Assembly: GCF_011682065.1 (NCBI RefSeq)
Contig: NZ_VUYU01000015.1
Location: 1 to 64,000, forward strand
DNA from: Massilia rubra
Lineage (GTDB): Bacteria; Pseudomonadota; Gammaproteobacteria; Burkholderiales; Burkholderiaceae_D
Length of the DNA: 64,000 nt
Direction: 5' to 3'
Shown here: positions 7,803-16,155 of the stretch, in pieces
Position numbering within the stretch: the stretch's first letter is position 1
How the letters are laid out: each line of letters begins with the position of its first letter
Program-made: the position numbers and the translations under genes
The notes under the pieces: model-generated
Told to the model about the DNA's origin: nothing
The model's input: only the letters and a program-made list of their open reading frames with translations
Database searches by the model: none

Positions 7803-8747
7803 TCAAACCATTTCCTGCGCCGTCTCGCGCACCGCCTGCAACAGCAGCTCCGCGCCCGGCGACAGCAAATGGTCTTTCTGGCGAATGATACCGAAGGCAT
7901 CCATCTTGCACGGCAACTCGATCGGCAGGATGCTCAGCACCTTGAGCGAGGCGTAATAGCGCGCCACCTCGACCGGCATCACATGCAGCGAATCGGTCTG
8001 CTGCAGCAGCGCCGTGATCAGGAGCAGCGCGGTGGTGTCGACCACGTTCACGGGAATGTCGAGCCCGGCGCGGCGGAACATCATGTCGAAGCGGTGCCGC
8101 AAGATGCTGCCGTGCGGCGGCAGGATCCAGGGCTGGTCGGCGATGTGCTTCAGTTCGAGCTGGTCGACGCCGAGCAGCGGATGGCCCACGCGCACGACCG
8201 CGCAGGCCGGCTCCTCGTTCAGTTCTTCGTAGATCAGGCCGGCGGAATTGTCTTTTTCGAGGATGCGCCCGATCATGAAGTCGAGCATGCCGTGCTGCAG
8301 CTTGTCGATCAGGATATTGCTCGTCTCCATATGCGCGCCGATCCGCAGCATCGGCGCCTGCTCCTTGATGCGCGCGATCGCGCGCGGCAGCAGCGCCATG
8401 GCGGGCGTCATGATCACGCCCACCTCGACCTGCCCGGCCAGCCCGGCTTTGAGGGCGACGATGTCGTCGTGCGCCAGCGCCAGGCTGGTCAGCGCCATGC
8501 GGGCGTGGCGCACCATGGTTTCGCCGAACATGGTGGGCTCCATGCCGCGCGGCAGGCGCTCGAACAGCTTAACGTCGAGCATCTCTTCCAGATCCTTGAT
8601 CTGTTTCGACGCCGCCGGCTGGGTCATGTGCAGCGCCTCGGCGGCGCGGTGGATGTTGCGGTGGTCGTCGAGCGCGATCAGCAGCAGCAGCTGGCGCGTT
8701 TTCAGGCGCGCCTTCAAAAACCAGTTGGGGTTGAGTGTCTCCATCAT
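7803..8747 (-). CDS. LysR-family regulator, GbpR-like, probable regulator of the arabinose locus
   Basis: This 314-residue LysR-type transcriptional regulator has an N-terminal winged HTH (about 16-75, with HRAAEALHMTQPAASKQIKDLE) and a C-terminal inducer-binding domain. Its sequence resembles GbpR regulators, which control sugar-binding-protein and arabinose genes in Azospirillum and Agrobacterium. It is the last gene of the arabinan locus, on the same strand. Three operons of the locus have similar GATATC-containing sites directly upstream of their -35 boxes, and two more GATATC boxes lie upstream of this gene, which suggests that it activates the locus and controls itself. The family is firm; the target assignment is inferred. 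Confidence 0.88.
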   Translation of the reverse strand: MMETLNPNWFLKARLKTRQLLLLIALDDHRNIHRAAEALHMTQPAASKQIKDLEEMLDVKLFERLPRGMEPTMFGETMVRHARMALTSLALAHDDIVALKAGLAGQVEVGVIMTPAMALLPRAIARIKEQAPMLRIGAHMETSNILIDKLQHGMLDFMIGRILEKDNSAGLIYEELNEEPACAVVRVGHPLLGVDQLELKHIADQPWILPPHGSILRHRFDMMFRRAGLDIPVNVVDTTALLLITALLQQTDSLHVMPVEVARYYASLKVLSILPIELPCKMDAFGIIRQKDHLLSPGAELLLQAVRETAQEMV

Positions 8748-8765
8748 TGAATCATACCCCTGATT

Positions 8766-8803
8766 GATATCGATATGCGTTGCAACATACCGATCTGGAT
8801 ATC
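8766..8803. promoter_or_regulatory. Two GATATC boxes upstream of the LysR gene
   Basis: GATATC occurs at 8766-8771 and 8798-8803 in the 54-bp gap before the regulator gene; the second box overlaps the stop codon of the upstream GH43 gene. The same core occurs in the operator-like sites at 14426, 23188 and, less exactly, 31882. It may serve in autoregulation. Confidence 0.4.
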
Positions 8804-9755
8804 ATTGGCAGCCCGGCGACGGATTGGCGGCCGGCCCGCTGGCCGTCTGCGGCACGAACTTGATGCTGCCATCATGGTTGTAATGAAGTTCCTCGAGCGC
8901 CACCGAACGGCGGAATTCGCCGCCACCGGGCAATTTGGCGTTGTGATAGAACACATAGGACTTGCCGTTGAAGTCGATGATGGCCTGGTGAATCGTCTTG
9001 ACCTTGTCGTTCTTGTCCATGATCACGCCTTTGAAGGTCCACGGACCGGCCGGGCTGGCGCTGGTGGCGTAGACCATCTCTTCGGGAAAAAAGCGCGAGT
9101 ACGACAGGTAATACGTGGCGCCGCGCTTGTGCACGTACGGCGCTTCGGTGAAGGAATCGATCGCGAGGCTCATGATCGGGCCGTCCAGCTCGGTCATATT
9201 GGGCTTGAGTTTGGCGTATTTGAGCACCGTATTGCCCCAGTACAGCCAGGCCTGGCCATCGGTATCGATGAAGACACCCGGATCGATGTCGTCCCACAAA
9301 ATGTCGGTGTGCTTGGTCATGTCGTTGCTGACCAAGGCGCTGCCGCGCGCGTCCACGAAGGGGCCGGTCGGGCTGTCGGACACGGCCACGCCGATCGCCT
9401 TGCCGGGAATGGTCTTGTGGTCGACCGTGGAATAGAAATAGTATTTGCCGTCGCGCTTGGTCACATCGCCGGCCCAGGCATCGCGCCCGGCCCATGTGAA
9501 GGTGGAAAACTGCAGCGGCGAACCGTGGTCTTTCCAGGTTTTCATGTCGCATGAGGAATACACGCGCCATTCATTCATGACGTAATCCTTGCCGTCCGCT
9601 GTCGCTTCATCGTGCCCGACGTACAGATACACGCGGCCCTTGTCGACCAGGGCGGCCGGGTCGGCCGTGAAGATATTGCTGATGATGGGGTTGGCGGCCG
9701 AAGCGATGCCCGTGGCGAAGCCGAGCGCGAGTGCGCCCAGTGCGTACTTGATCAT
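8802..9755 (-). CDS. Secreted GH43 glycoside hydrolase
   Basis: This protein of 317 residues from the ATG at 9755 (good AGGAG upstream) has a signal peptide to about residue 20 (IASA). Its five-bladed propeller belongs to GH43, whose members are alpha-L-arabinofuranosidases, endo-arabinanases or beta-xylosidases. The catalytic triad is visible as Asp32 (TADPAA), Asp158 (DIDPGVFID) and Glu204 (SFTEAPYVHK). In this locus an exported arabinofuranosidase acting on arabinan or arabinoxylan is most likely. It is the last enzyme gene before the LysR regulator and follows the importer permease gene after about 100 bp of repeat-rich DNA. Confidence 0.9.
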   Translation of the reverse strand: MIKYALGALALGFATGIASAANPIISNIFTADPAALVDKGRVYLYVGHDEATADGKDYVMNEWRVYSSCDMKTWKDHGSPLQFSTFTWAGRDAWAGDVTKRDGKYYFYSTVDHKTIPGKAIGVAVSDSPTGPFVDARGSALVSNDMTKHTDILWDDIDPGVFIDTDGQAWLYWGNTVLKYAKLKPNMTELDGPIMSLAIDSFTEAPYVHKRGATYYLSYSRFFPEEMVYATSASPAGPWTFKGVIMDKNDKVKTIHQAIIDFNGKSYVFYHNAKLPGGGEFRRSVALEELHYNHDGSIKFVPQTASGPAANPSPGCQ

Positions 9756-9790
9756 TGTTGTCTCCTGTTGCTTGTCGTTAGAATGAGATC

Positions 9791-9850
9791 GGGCGACCCG
9801 CGCAGGGCGGCCCACGTCAGGGCGACCCGCGCAGGGCGGCCCGCGCAGGG
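9791..9850. repeat. Short direct repeats between GH43 and permease genes
   Basis: A 23-bp unit beginning GGGCGACCCGCGCAGGG occurs at 9791-9813 and 9820-9842, with a further partial unit to 9850. The repeats fill the gap just after the yjfF-type permease stop codon. No function is visible. Confidence 0.75.
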
Positions 9851-9852
9851 TG

Positions 9853-10815
9853 TCAGCCCGCCGCGCGCCGCGCCGCGCCCATGGCCATCAGGCGCTGCAC
9901 CACGCAGAAGATGAACAGCAAGGCGCCGATCACGATCTTGGTCCACCACGAGCTGAGCGTGCCGTCGAAGGCGATCAGGGTCTGGATCGTGCCCAGCACC
10001 AGCACGCCGGACAGCGCACCGGCCACGTAGCCATACCCGCCGCTGAGCAAGGTGCCGCCGATCACCACCGCCGCGATGGCGTCCAGCTCGGTGCCCTGCG
10101 CATGCAGGCCGTAGCCGGACAGCATGTAGAACGAAAACAGCACGCCCGCCAGCGCCGCGCAAAAGCCGCTGAAGGCGTACACCAGCACTTTGGTGCGCGC
10201 CACCGGCAAGCCCATCATCAGGGCCGATTGCTCGTTGCCGCCGATGGCATACACGCCGCGCCCGAAGGCGGTAAAGTGGCCCAGGAAAATGGCCAGCGCC
10301 AGCATCACCAGTGCAATGAGCGCGCTCGGAGACACAAAGCCGCCCAAAAAGCCGAGCTGGGTTTGCGACATGGCCAGGTACAGCGGATCTTCGATGGTGA
10401 TCGAGTTAATGCTGATCAGGTAGCACAGGCCGCGCGCCAGGAACATGCCGGCCAGGGTCACGATGAACGGTTGCAGCTTGAAGTAATGAATCATGGCGCC
10501 CATGCCGCCGCCGAACAGCGCGCCCAGCAGCAGGACCAGGGCGATCACCGCCAGCGGCGGCCAGTGCGCCACTTGCAGCAGCCAGGCCGAGATCATGGTG
10601 GCCAGCGCCAGCACCGAGCCGACCGACAGGTCGATGCCGCCGGACAAAATCACAAAGCTCATGCCGATCGCCAGCACCAGCAGGAAGGCGTTATCGATCA
10701 GCAGATTCAGGATCACCTGGACCGACAGCAAGCCCGGATACACGGCGCCGCCGATGCCGAGCATGGCCAGCAGCAGGACGACCGTGACCAGCGGCGTAAA
10801 GTAAGGCGACTTCAT
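9853..10815 (-). CDS. yjfF: Sugar ABC transporter permease, YjfF type
   Basis: This protein of 320 residues is an integral membrane permease of the ribose/galactofuranose (BPD_transp_2) family, with about eight to ten hydrophobic segments and the conserved motif GGIDLSVGSVLAL. The start at 10815 is fixed by a four-base ATGA overlap with the stop of the preceding permease gene, giving MKSPYFTP as the N-terminus. With its neighbours it forms a YtfQRT-YjfF-like importer. In E. coli that system takes up galactofuranose; here an L-arabinofuranose or arabinoside substrate is inferred from the surrounding arabinan genes. Confidence 0.88.
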   Translation of the reverse strand: MKSPYFTPLVTVVLLLAMLGIGGAVYPGLLSVQVILNLLIDNAFLLVLAIGMSFVILSGGIDLSVGSVLALATMISAWLLQVAHWPPLAVIALVLLLGALFGGGMGAMIHYFKLQPFIVTLAGMFLARGLCYLISINSITIEDPLYLAMSQTQLGFLGGFVSPSALIALVMLALAIFLGHFTAFGRGVYAIGGNEQSALMMGLPVARTKVLVYAFSGFCAALAGVLFSFYMLSGYGLHAQGTELDAIAAVVIGGTLLSGGYGYVAGALSGVLVLGTIQTLIAFDGTLSSWWTKIVIGALLFIFCVVQRLMAMGAARRAAG

Positions 10816-11855
10816 GCAGTCCTCGCACGCGAAAACAATTGTTTGAACTCCGCCGATTGCGACAGGCAAACGAGGAACACGACCACCGACTTGACCACCA
10901 TGTTCACTTCCGGCGGCACGCCGAGCGAGTAGATGGTGTAAGTTAAGGTCTGGATGATGAGCGCGCCGATCACGCTGCCGACCAGGCTGAACTTGCCGCC
11001 GGCGAGCGAGGTGCCGCCCAGGGTGACGGCCAGGATGGCGTCGAGTTCGAGCAGCAGGCCGGCATTATTGGCGTCGGCGCTTTTGATATTCGAGCTGATC
11101 ATCAGCCCGGCCAGGCCGGCGCAGGCGGCGCAAAACACGTACACGAAGATCATCAGCGAGGCCGTCTTCAGGCCCGCCAGGCGCGCCGCCACCGGGTTGA
11201 TGCCGACCGCCTGGATGAACAGGCCGAGCGCGGTCTTGCGCATCATCAGCGCGATGACCGCGAACACCAGCGCCACCACGGTCAGCGAAAACGGCAGGCC
11301 GGCAAAATAGCCGCCGCCGAGGAAAAAGAAGGGTTCGTAGTAGACCGTGACGATCTGTCCATCGGTGAGCAACTGCGCCAGTCCCCGGCCCGCCACCATC
11401 AGGATCAGGGTGGCGACGATCGGCTGCAAACCCAGCGCCGAGACCAGCACCCCGTTCCACAGCCCGCACAGGAGGGCCGCGCCGATGGCGGCCGCCATGG
11501 CCCAGACCAGCGGCGTTTCGGCTTGCGGACCGCCGCCGATCAGCATGGCCGCCACCGTGCCCGACAGCGCCACCACCGCGCCCACCGAAATATCGATGCC
11601 GCGCGTGGCGATCACCAGGGTCATGCCGAGCGCGGCCAGCATGAGCGGGGCGGCGCGGTTGACGATGTCGATCAGGCTGCCGTACAGGTGGCCATCCTTG
11701 ATGGAGACGTGAAAGAAACCGGGGATGGCGACCAGGTCGATCAACAGCAGCACCGCCAGCGCCGCCAGCGGGCGCAACAGCGGATGGCGCAGCAGCGACG
11801 CCAGCGCCGGCGTGGCGTTTTCTTTTGCGGCGGCCTGGACCGGTGCGGCCATCAT
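10812..11855 (-). CDS. ytfT: Sugar ABC transporter permease, YtfT type
   Basis: This protein of 347 residues is the second membrane subunit of the importer, with the family motif ATRGIDISVGAVVALSG and multiple hydrophobic spans. It overlaps the ATPase gene upstream (ATGA at 11852-11855) and the YjfF-type gene downstream (ATGA at 10812-10815), so the three are translationally coupled. It forms the transmembrane channel with its partner permease. Confidence 0.88.
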   Translation of the reverse strand: MMAAPVQAAAKENATPALASLLRHPLLRPLAALAVLLLIDLVAIPGFFHVSIKDGHLYGSLIDIVNRAAPLMLAALGMTLVIATRGIDISVGAVVALSGTVAAMLIGGGPQAETPLVWAMAAAIGAALLCGLWNGVLVSALGLQPIVATLILMVAGRGLAQLLTDGQIVTVYYEPFFFLGGGYFAGLPFSLTVVALVFAVIALMMRKTALGLFIQAVGINPVAARLAGLKTASLMIFVYVFCAACAGLAGLMISSNIKSADANNAGLLLELDAILAVTLGGTSLAGGKFSLVGSVIGALIIQTLTYTIYSLGVPPEVNMVVKSVVVFLVCLSQSAEFKQLFSRARTA

Positions 11856-13378
11856 GCCGCTTCCCCGGCGATCACTTGCAGCACGGACGTGTCGTCCAGT
11901 TCGCCGCGCTGGTATTCGCCGCAGGCCTTGCGATCACGTAGGACGACCAGGCGGTCGCTACAGCGCAAAACTTCGGGGAGTTCGGAGGAGATGAACAGAA
12001 TTGCCATCCCTTTACGACAAAGTCCACTCACGTAATCCATGATTTCCTGTTTGGCGCGCACGTCGATGCCGCGCGTTGGTTCGTCGAGGATCAGCATCGC
12101 CGGCTTGGTTACCAGCCAGCGCGCCAGCAGCACTTTCTGCTGGTTGCCGCCCGACAGAGAACCAATCGGCGTGTCGATATCGGCCGTTTTAATGCCCAGC
12201 CACTTCACATAATCGCGCGCCAGCGCCTCTTGTTGATGCAGCGGAATGGCGCGCAGCATGCCGGCGCGCGCCTGCAAGGCCAACATCATGTTTTCGCGTA
12301 CCGACAGCTCGAGAATGGCGCCTTCGTGCTTGCGGTCTTCGGAGCAAAAGCCGATGCCCGCTTCGATGGCGTCGCGCGGCGAAGCGAAGGGGTGGCTGCG
12401 CTCGCCGATGCGCAGCGTTCCGCTGTCGGCCTTGTCGGCCCCGAACAGCAGGCGCGCCGCTTCGGTGCGGCCGGAACCGAGCAGTCCGCACAGGCCCAGC
12501 ATTTCGCCGGCGCGGATATCCAGGTCGAGCGGCGCCAGCGCGCCCTTGCGTCCCAGGCCACGCGCTTGCATCAGGACGGCTGGCGGTTCCTGGGCGGCGC
12601 CAGGATGCACCAGCTCGGCCGGATGCTCGCTGGCGTCGGGCGCACCGACCATCTTGTTCACCAGCGCCAGGCGCGACAGCTCGGCGCAGGCGTACTCGCC
12701 CTCGCGCTCGCCGTTGCGCATGACGGTGATGCGGTCCGAAATCGCGTAGGTCTGGTCCAGGAAATGGGTCACGAACAGGATCGCCATGCCCTGGTCGCGC
12801 AGTTTGCGCAGCACACGGAACAGCAACTGCACTTCGGCTTCGTCGAGGCTGGAGGTTGGCTCGTCGAGAATCAACACCCGCGCGGAAATATTGAGCGCGC
12901 GCGAAATCGCCACCATCTGCCGGATCGCCAGCGGAAAGCTGGACAACTGGGCGCGCACGTCGATGCGCACTTCCAGCTGTTCCAGCAGCCTGGCCGCCTG
13001 CGCGCGCATGCCGCCCCAGTCCACCATGCCGAACTTGCGCGGATAGCGGCCGATGAAGATATTCTCGGCCACCGACAGGTTCGGGCACAGATTGACTTCC
13101 TGGTACACCGTGCTGATGCCCAGGCGCTGCGCATCCTGGGTCGAGCCGGGGCGGATTTCCCGCCCTTCCATGACAATGGTGCCGCTGTCGGGCGCGTACA
13201 CGCCGGTCAGCACCTTGATCAAGGTGGACTTGCCGGCGCCGTTCTGGCCCATCAGGGTGTGGATTTGCCCCGCATACAGGGTCAGGCCCACATCGCTGAG
13301 CGCCTTCACGCCGGGAAACTGCTTGCTGATGCCGTGCAGCTCCAGCACCGGAGCGGCGGCGTTCGGTGCCTTGATCAT
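11852..13378 (-). CDS. ytfR: Sugar ABC transporter ATPase with two ABC domains, YtfR type
   Basis: This 508-residue ATPase has two fused nucleotide-binding domains, as usual for the RbsA/MglA/YtfR family. The first has a canonical Walker A (GQNGAGKSTLIK, about residue 40). The second has a degenerate one (GLLGSGRTEAARLL) but an intact signature LSGGNQQKVLLARWL and the LDEPTRGIDV Walker B. It powers uptake with the two permeases that follow. Eight base pairs separate it from the binding-protein gene upstream. Confidence 0.9.
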   Translation of the reverse strand: MIKAPNAAAPVLELHGISKQFPGVKALSDVGLTLYAGQIHTLMGQNGAGKSTLIKVLTGVYAPDSGTIVMEGREIRPGSTQDAQRLGISTVYQEVNLCPNLSVAENIFIGRYPRKFGMVDWGGMRAQAARLLEQLEVRIDVRAQLSSFPLAIRQMVAISRALNISARVLILDEPTSSLDEAEVQLLFRVLRKLRDQGMAILFVTHFLDQTYAISDRITVMRNGEREGEYACAELSRLALVNKMVGAPDASEHPAELVHPGAAQEPPAVLMQARGLGRKGALAPLDLDIRAGEMLGLCGLLGSGRTEAARLLFGADKADSGTLRIGERSHPFASPRDAIEAGIGFCSEDRKHEGAILELSVRENMMLALQARAGMLRAIPLHQQEALARDYVKWLGIKTADIDTPIGSLSGGNQQKVLLARWLVTKPAMLILDEPTRGIDVRAKQEIMDYVSGLCRKGMAILFISSELPEVLRCSDRLVVLRDRKACGEYQRGELDDTSVLQVIAGEAA

Positions 13379-13386
13379 GGCCGGGC

Positions 13387-14346
13387 CTAGTATTTGCGGT
13401 TCGGCAGTTCCTTGGCAGCCACTTCAGCCGGGAACACGCCCTCGACCGTTGTGATGCGCTTCGGCACAGGTTTACCGGCCACGACATCGCGCGCGATCGA
13501 CATCAGTTGCGGCCCGAGCAGCGGGCTGCACTCGACGGTGACGTTCATCTTGCCGGCGATCATAGCCTGGAACGCGCCTTTGACGCCGTCGATCGAAATG
13601 ACGAGGATATCGACGCCCGGTTTCAGGCCGGCTTCTTCGATGGCCTGGATGGCGCCGATGGCCATGTCGTCGTTATGCGCGTAGAGCACCTGGATATCCT
13701 TGCCCTGCGCCTTGAGGAAGGCTTCCATCACTTCCTTGCCCTTGGCGCGGGTAAAGTCGCCGGTCTGGGAACGGGTGATTTTCAGCTTGGGATTGGCGGC
13801 GATGACTTCGGCAAAGCCGTTCTTGCGGTCGATGGCCGGTGCGGAGCCGACGGTTCCCTGCAATTCAACGATGTTGAAGGTACGATCGGGCGTTTTGGCG
13901 GCACGTTCGACCAGCCAGCGAGCGGCGCGGCGGCCTTCTTCCACGAAATCGGAACCGATGAAAGCGGCGTACAGGGTCGGATCGGTGACGTTGACAGCAC
14001 GATCGGTGAGGATGACCGGGATTTTGGCGGCTTTGGCTTCGCGCAGCACGGTTTCCCAACCGGATTCAACGACCGGCGAGAAGGCGATGACATCGACGCG
14101 CTGGGCAATGAAGGAGCGGATCGCCTTGACCTGGTTTTCCTGGCGCTGCTGGGCGTCGGCAAATTTGAGGTTGACGCCTTCCTTCTTGGCCGCGTCCTTG
14201 ATCGAAATGGTGTTGGCGGTGCGCCATTCGCTTTCGGCGCCGACCTGGGAAAAGCCGATGGTCAGCGGTTTGGCGGCCAGCGCCGGGAAAGCGGCGAAAG
14301 CGCCGAGCAATGCGGTGGCCAGAACGGCCCTGCGGGTGATGTTCAT
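13387..14346 (-). CDS. ytfQ: Periplasmic sugar-binding protein of the ABC importer, YtfQ type
   Basis: This protein of 319 residues has a signal peptide (to about residue 24, ALAA) and is a Peripla_BP_4-type sugar-binding protein. It keeps FSQVGAESEWR at the start of the first lobe and HNDDMAIGAIQAIEEAG in the hinge/second lobe, both typical of YtfQ-like proteins. It is the first gene of the importer operon; a strong promoter with an operator-like box lies 54-125 bp upstream. The ligand is inferred to be an arabinose furanoside. GTCTCCTGTTT on the plus strand corresponds to a good AGGAG ribosome site. Confidence 0.9.
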   Translation of the reverse strand: MNITRRAVLATALLGAFAAFPALAAKPLTIGFSQVGAESEWRTANTISIKDAAKKEGVNLKFADAQQRQENQVKAIRSFIAQRVDVIAFSPVVESGWETVLREAKAAKIPVILTDRAVNVTDPTLYAAFIGSDFVEEGRRAARWLVERAAKTPDRTFNIVELQGTVGSAPAIDRKNGFAEVIAANPKLKITRSQTGDFTRAKGKEVMEAFLKAQGKDIQVLYAHNDDMAIGAIQAIEEAGLKPGVDILVISIDGVKGAFQAMIAGKMNVTVECSPLLGPQLMSIARDVVAGKPVPKRITTVEGVFPAEVAAKELPNRKY

Positions 14347-14399
14347 GTTTGTCTCCTGTTTATTAGGGGGTGGAATTCGGGACTCCTTTTTATTGCCCT

Positions 14400-14468
14400 A
14401 TCTTATGAGAAAGTCACATAGTCATCCAATCAATTTTTTGATCGATGTGATATCGAAATTGGTATCGA
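14400..14468 (-). promoter_or_regulatory. Arabinose-locus promoter and operator A, upstream of the importer operon
   Basis: Read on the minus strand, TTGGAT (14424-14429) and TAAGAT (14400-14405) are separated by 18 bp. Directly upstream lies CCAATCAATTTTTTG followed by GTGATATC and AATTGGTATCGA (14426-14468, plus-strand reading). The same arrangement occurs upstream of the dehydratase gene (23162-23230) and the TonB receptor gene (31856-31929). A LysR activator site next to a -35 box fits this layout. Confidence 0.7.
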
Positions 14469-14489
14469 CTTGGAGCGTTACTTTCACCG

Positions 14490-14581
14490 CCGTCGTTCCC
14501 GCGCAGGCGGGAATCCCAGTTTGTCGAACCGTTGGTGGCTACTCCACGAACTTGGGTTCCCGCCTGCGCGGGAACGACGGG
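14490..14581. repeat. Inverted pair of REP-like palindromes (REPIN)
   Basis: CGTCGTTCCCGCGCAGGCGG and its reverse complement face each other across about 35 bp of unique sequence. Each arm is itself a hairpin (TTCCCGC/GCGGGAA). The pair lies between the importer operon and the GH127 remnant. Similar pairs occur at 16036, 18554 and 56136. Confidence 0.9.
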
Positions 14582-14586
14582 GTGGA

Positions 14587-14990
14587 TCAAAGGCTTCGCA
14601 ATAAGCGGACGCCATACAACCCTCCAGCCAACGAACCGGGCTTTGCAACAAACTTCACGACCAGCTTGCCGCCTGAGACAGCCACGATGGACTTCGGAAT
14701 CGCAACATCGCGCGTGTATATTTCCTGTCCCGGAGACGCCTCGAGGTCAAGCGATGCAACCGTCTCGCCATTGACCAGTACATCGAACTTGCGCCCGGCG
14801 TCGAGGGCAGATATTCCACCGTGCTCGCTGCGCAGCATGGTGTGCATCTGTTCGGGTGTCAGCGCGGCGATGAGCTTCAAGGCCCAGTCCGACAGTGCGA
14901 TCAGCATGCTGCGTGCGTCGTCGTTGCAGGCGTAGCGACAGGCATCGCGCAAGCCGCCATCAGCGCCGCCGCCAGGAAATGTCGTTTCAT
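14587..14990 (-). pseudogene. Remnant of a GH127-type beta-L-arabinofuranosidase gene
   Basis: A signal-peptide-like start (ATG at 14990, MKRHFLAAALMAACAMPVAT) begins 8 bp after the abnA stop but runs into a TGA at about 14901. In another frame (14587-14952, TTG at best as a start) the translation holds two pieces of GH127/DUF1680 proteins. One is an internal stretch with LSDWALKLIAALTPEQM and LRSEHGG. The other, joined straight on, is the C-terminal beta-sandwich ending AGGLYGVRLLR. The catalytic region between them is missing. The gene thus seems to have suffered internal deletions and a frameshift. GH127 enzymes remove beta-linked arabinofuranose, which fits the locus. Homology is judged by eye. 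Confidence 0.7.
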
Positions 14991-14997
14991 GACCGCC

Positions 14998-16011
14998 TTA
15001 TTGTTGCTTGCTCTGGTAGCGATTCAAGTCTTGCGGGTCGACTGTGGGCCAGCCGTCCTTGTCCCACTTGATGTCGAGAATCTTGAGCTTTTGCAGGTAG
15101 TTGTCGGCGGTTTCGTAGGCATGCATGACCAGCAAGTCCTTGCCGTCGATGGTGTAGGCGCTGTTGTGGCCGACGCCTTTCCATTGCGCGTTGCCGTCGA
15201 TGAGCAAGGAGCCGCCGCCCCTGGCCATGTCCTTGCCGCTGCGGTCGAGGTAGGGGCCGGTGACCTGTTTCGAGCGGCCCATGACCACGTGGTAAGTGCT
15301 CGCTTCCTTTTTGCAGCACAGGCCCCAGGAGACGAACAGGTAATAGTAGCCGTTCTTTTTGAGGATGTGCGGGGCTTCGATTTCGGCCGGGCCGGCTTCT
15401 TCCTCGGGCACGCCGGCCGGGCGCGTGCGCTGGGCGATGGTGTGCCAGGCTTGCGGCTCGGCCAGGCGCGTGCGCGAGGCGTCCAGCTTGACCATCTTGA
15501 TGCCGCTCCAGAACGAGCCGAACGACATCCAGGGCGTGCCGCTGCTGTCGTCGACGATGTTGGGGTCGATGGCGTTCCAGTTGTCGCGGCCGGGGATCGA
15601 TTGCAGGACCATGCCCTGGTCTTGCCATTGGTAGTTAGCGGCGCGCGGGTTCAGGGTGGCGTTGGTGGTCACGCCGATACCGGAGGTGTTTTTGCCGAAG
15701 CCGGAGACGGAATAGTAGAGGTAGTATTTGCCGTCGTGGAAATAGACATCCGGCGCCCAGATGTGGTCGTTGAAGCTGGGGGCGGCCTGTTTGGCCCAGG
15801 TGGGTTGGCCCGGGAAGACGCGGCCTTCTTCCTTCCAGTTGCGCATGTCTGGCGAACTGTAGAAGGTGATGCCGGGGCCGGTGCTGAACAGGTAGAAGGT
15901 ATTGCCTTCCTTGGCCATGACGGGGTCGTGGACGCTGACTTGTTTGGCATGGGCGGCGGTGGTGAAGAGCAGGCTGGCGGCGCAGAGAAGAGATGGGATC
16001 AGTGACTGCAT
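14998..16011 (-). CDS. abnA: Secreted endo-1,5-alpha-L-arabinanase, GH43
   Basis: This 337-residue protein has a signal peptide (to about residue 22, AHA). It is a GH43 endo-arabinanase with the catalytic residues Asp29 (VHDPVM), Asp149 (NAIDPNI) and Glu212 (EIEAPHI). GSFWSGIKM and the WGLCCKKEASTYHVVMGRS block are typical of AbnA proteins. It should cut the 1,5-linked arabinan backbone outside the cytoplasm into oligosaccharides for the GH51 enzyme encoded just upstream. GGAGA precedes the ATG. A REPIN separates it from the GH51 gene. Confidence 0.9.
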   Translation of the reverse strand: MQSLIPSLLCAASLLFTTAAHAKQVSVHDPVMAKEGNTFYLFSTGPGITFYSSPDMRNWKEEGRVFPGQPTWAKQAAPSFNDHIWAPDVYFHDGKYYLYYSVSGFGKNTSGIGVTTNATLNPRAANYQWQDQGMVLQSIPGRDNWNAIDPNIVDDSSGTPWMSFGSFWSGIKMVKLDASRTRLAEPQAWHTIAQRTRPAGVPEEEAGPAEIEAPHILKKNGYYYLFVSWGLCCKKEASTYHVVMGRSKQVTGPYLDRSGKDMARGGGSLLIDGNAQWKGVGHNSAYTIDGKDLLVMHAYETADNYLQKLKILDIKWDKDGWPTVDPQDLNRYQSKQQ

Positions 16012-16035
16012 AGTAATCTCCGAATGAACAACTTC

Positions 16036-16125
16036 CCGTCGTTCCCGCGCAGGCGGGAACCCAAGTTAGTACCGTAGTCACAGGCGGCGCTACGTACTTG
16101 GGTTCCCGCCTGCGCGGGAACGACG
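16036..16125. repeat. Inverted pair of REP-like palindromes (REPIN)
   Basis: Two facing copies of the CGTTCCCGCGCAGGCGGGAA palindrome are separated by about 35 bp, between the GH51 and abnA genes of one transcription unit. It may stabilise or attenuate the mRNA between them. Confidence 0.9.
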
Positions 16126-16155
16126 AGGTTTGAGACTGAGGGAAAAGGAAGCTGG

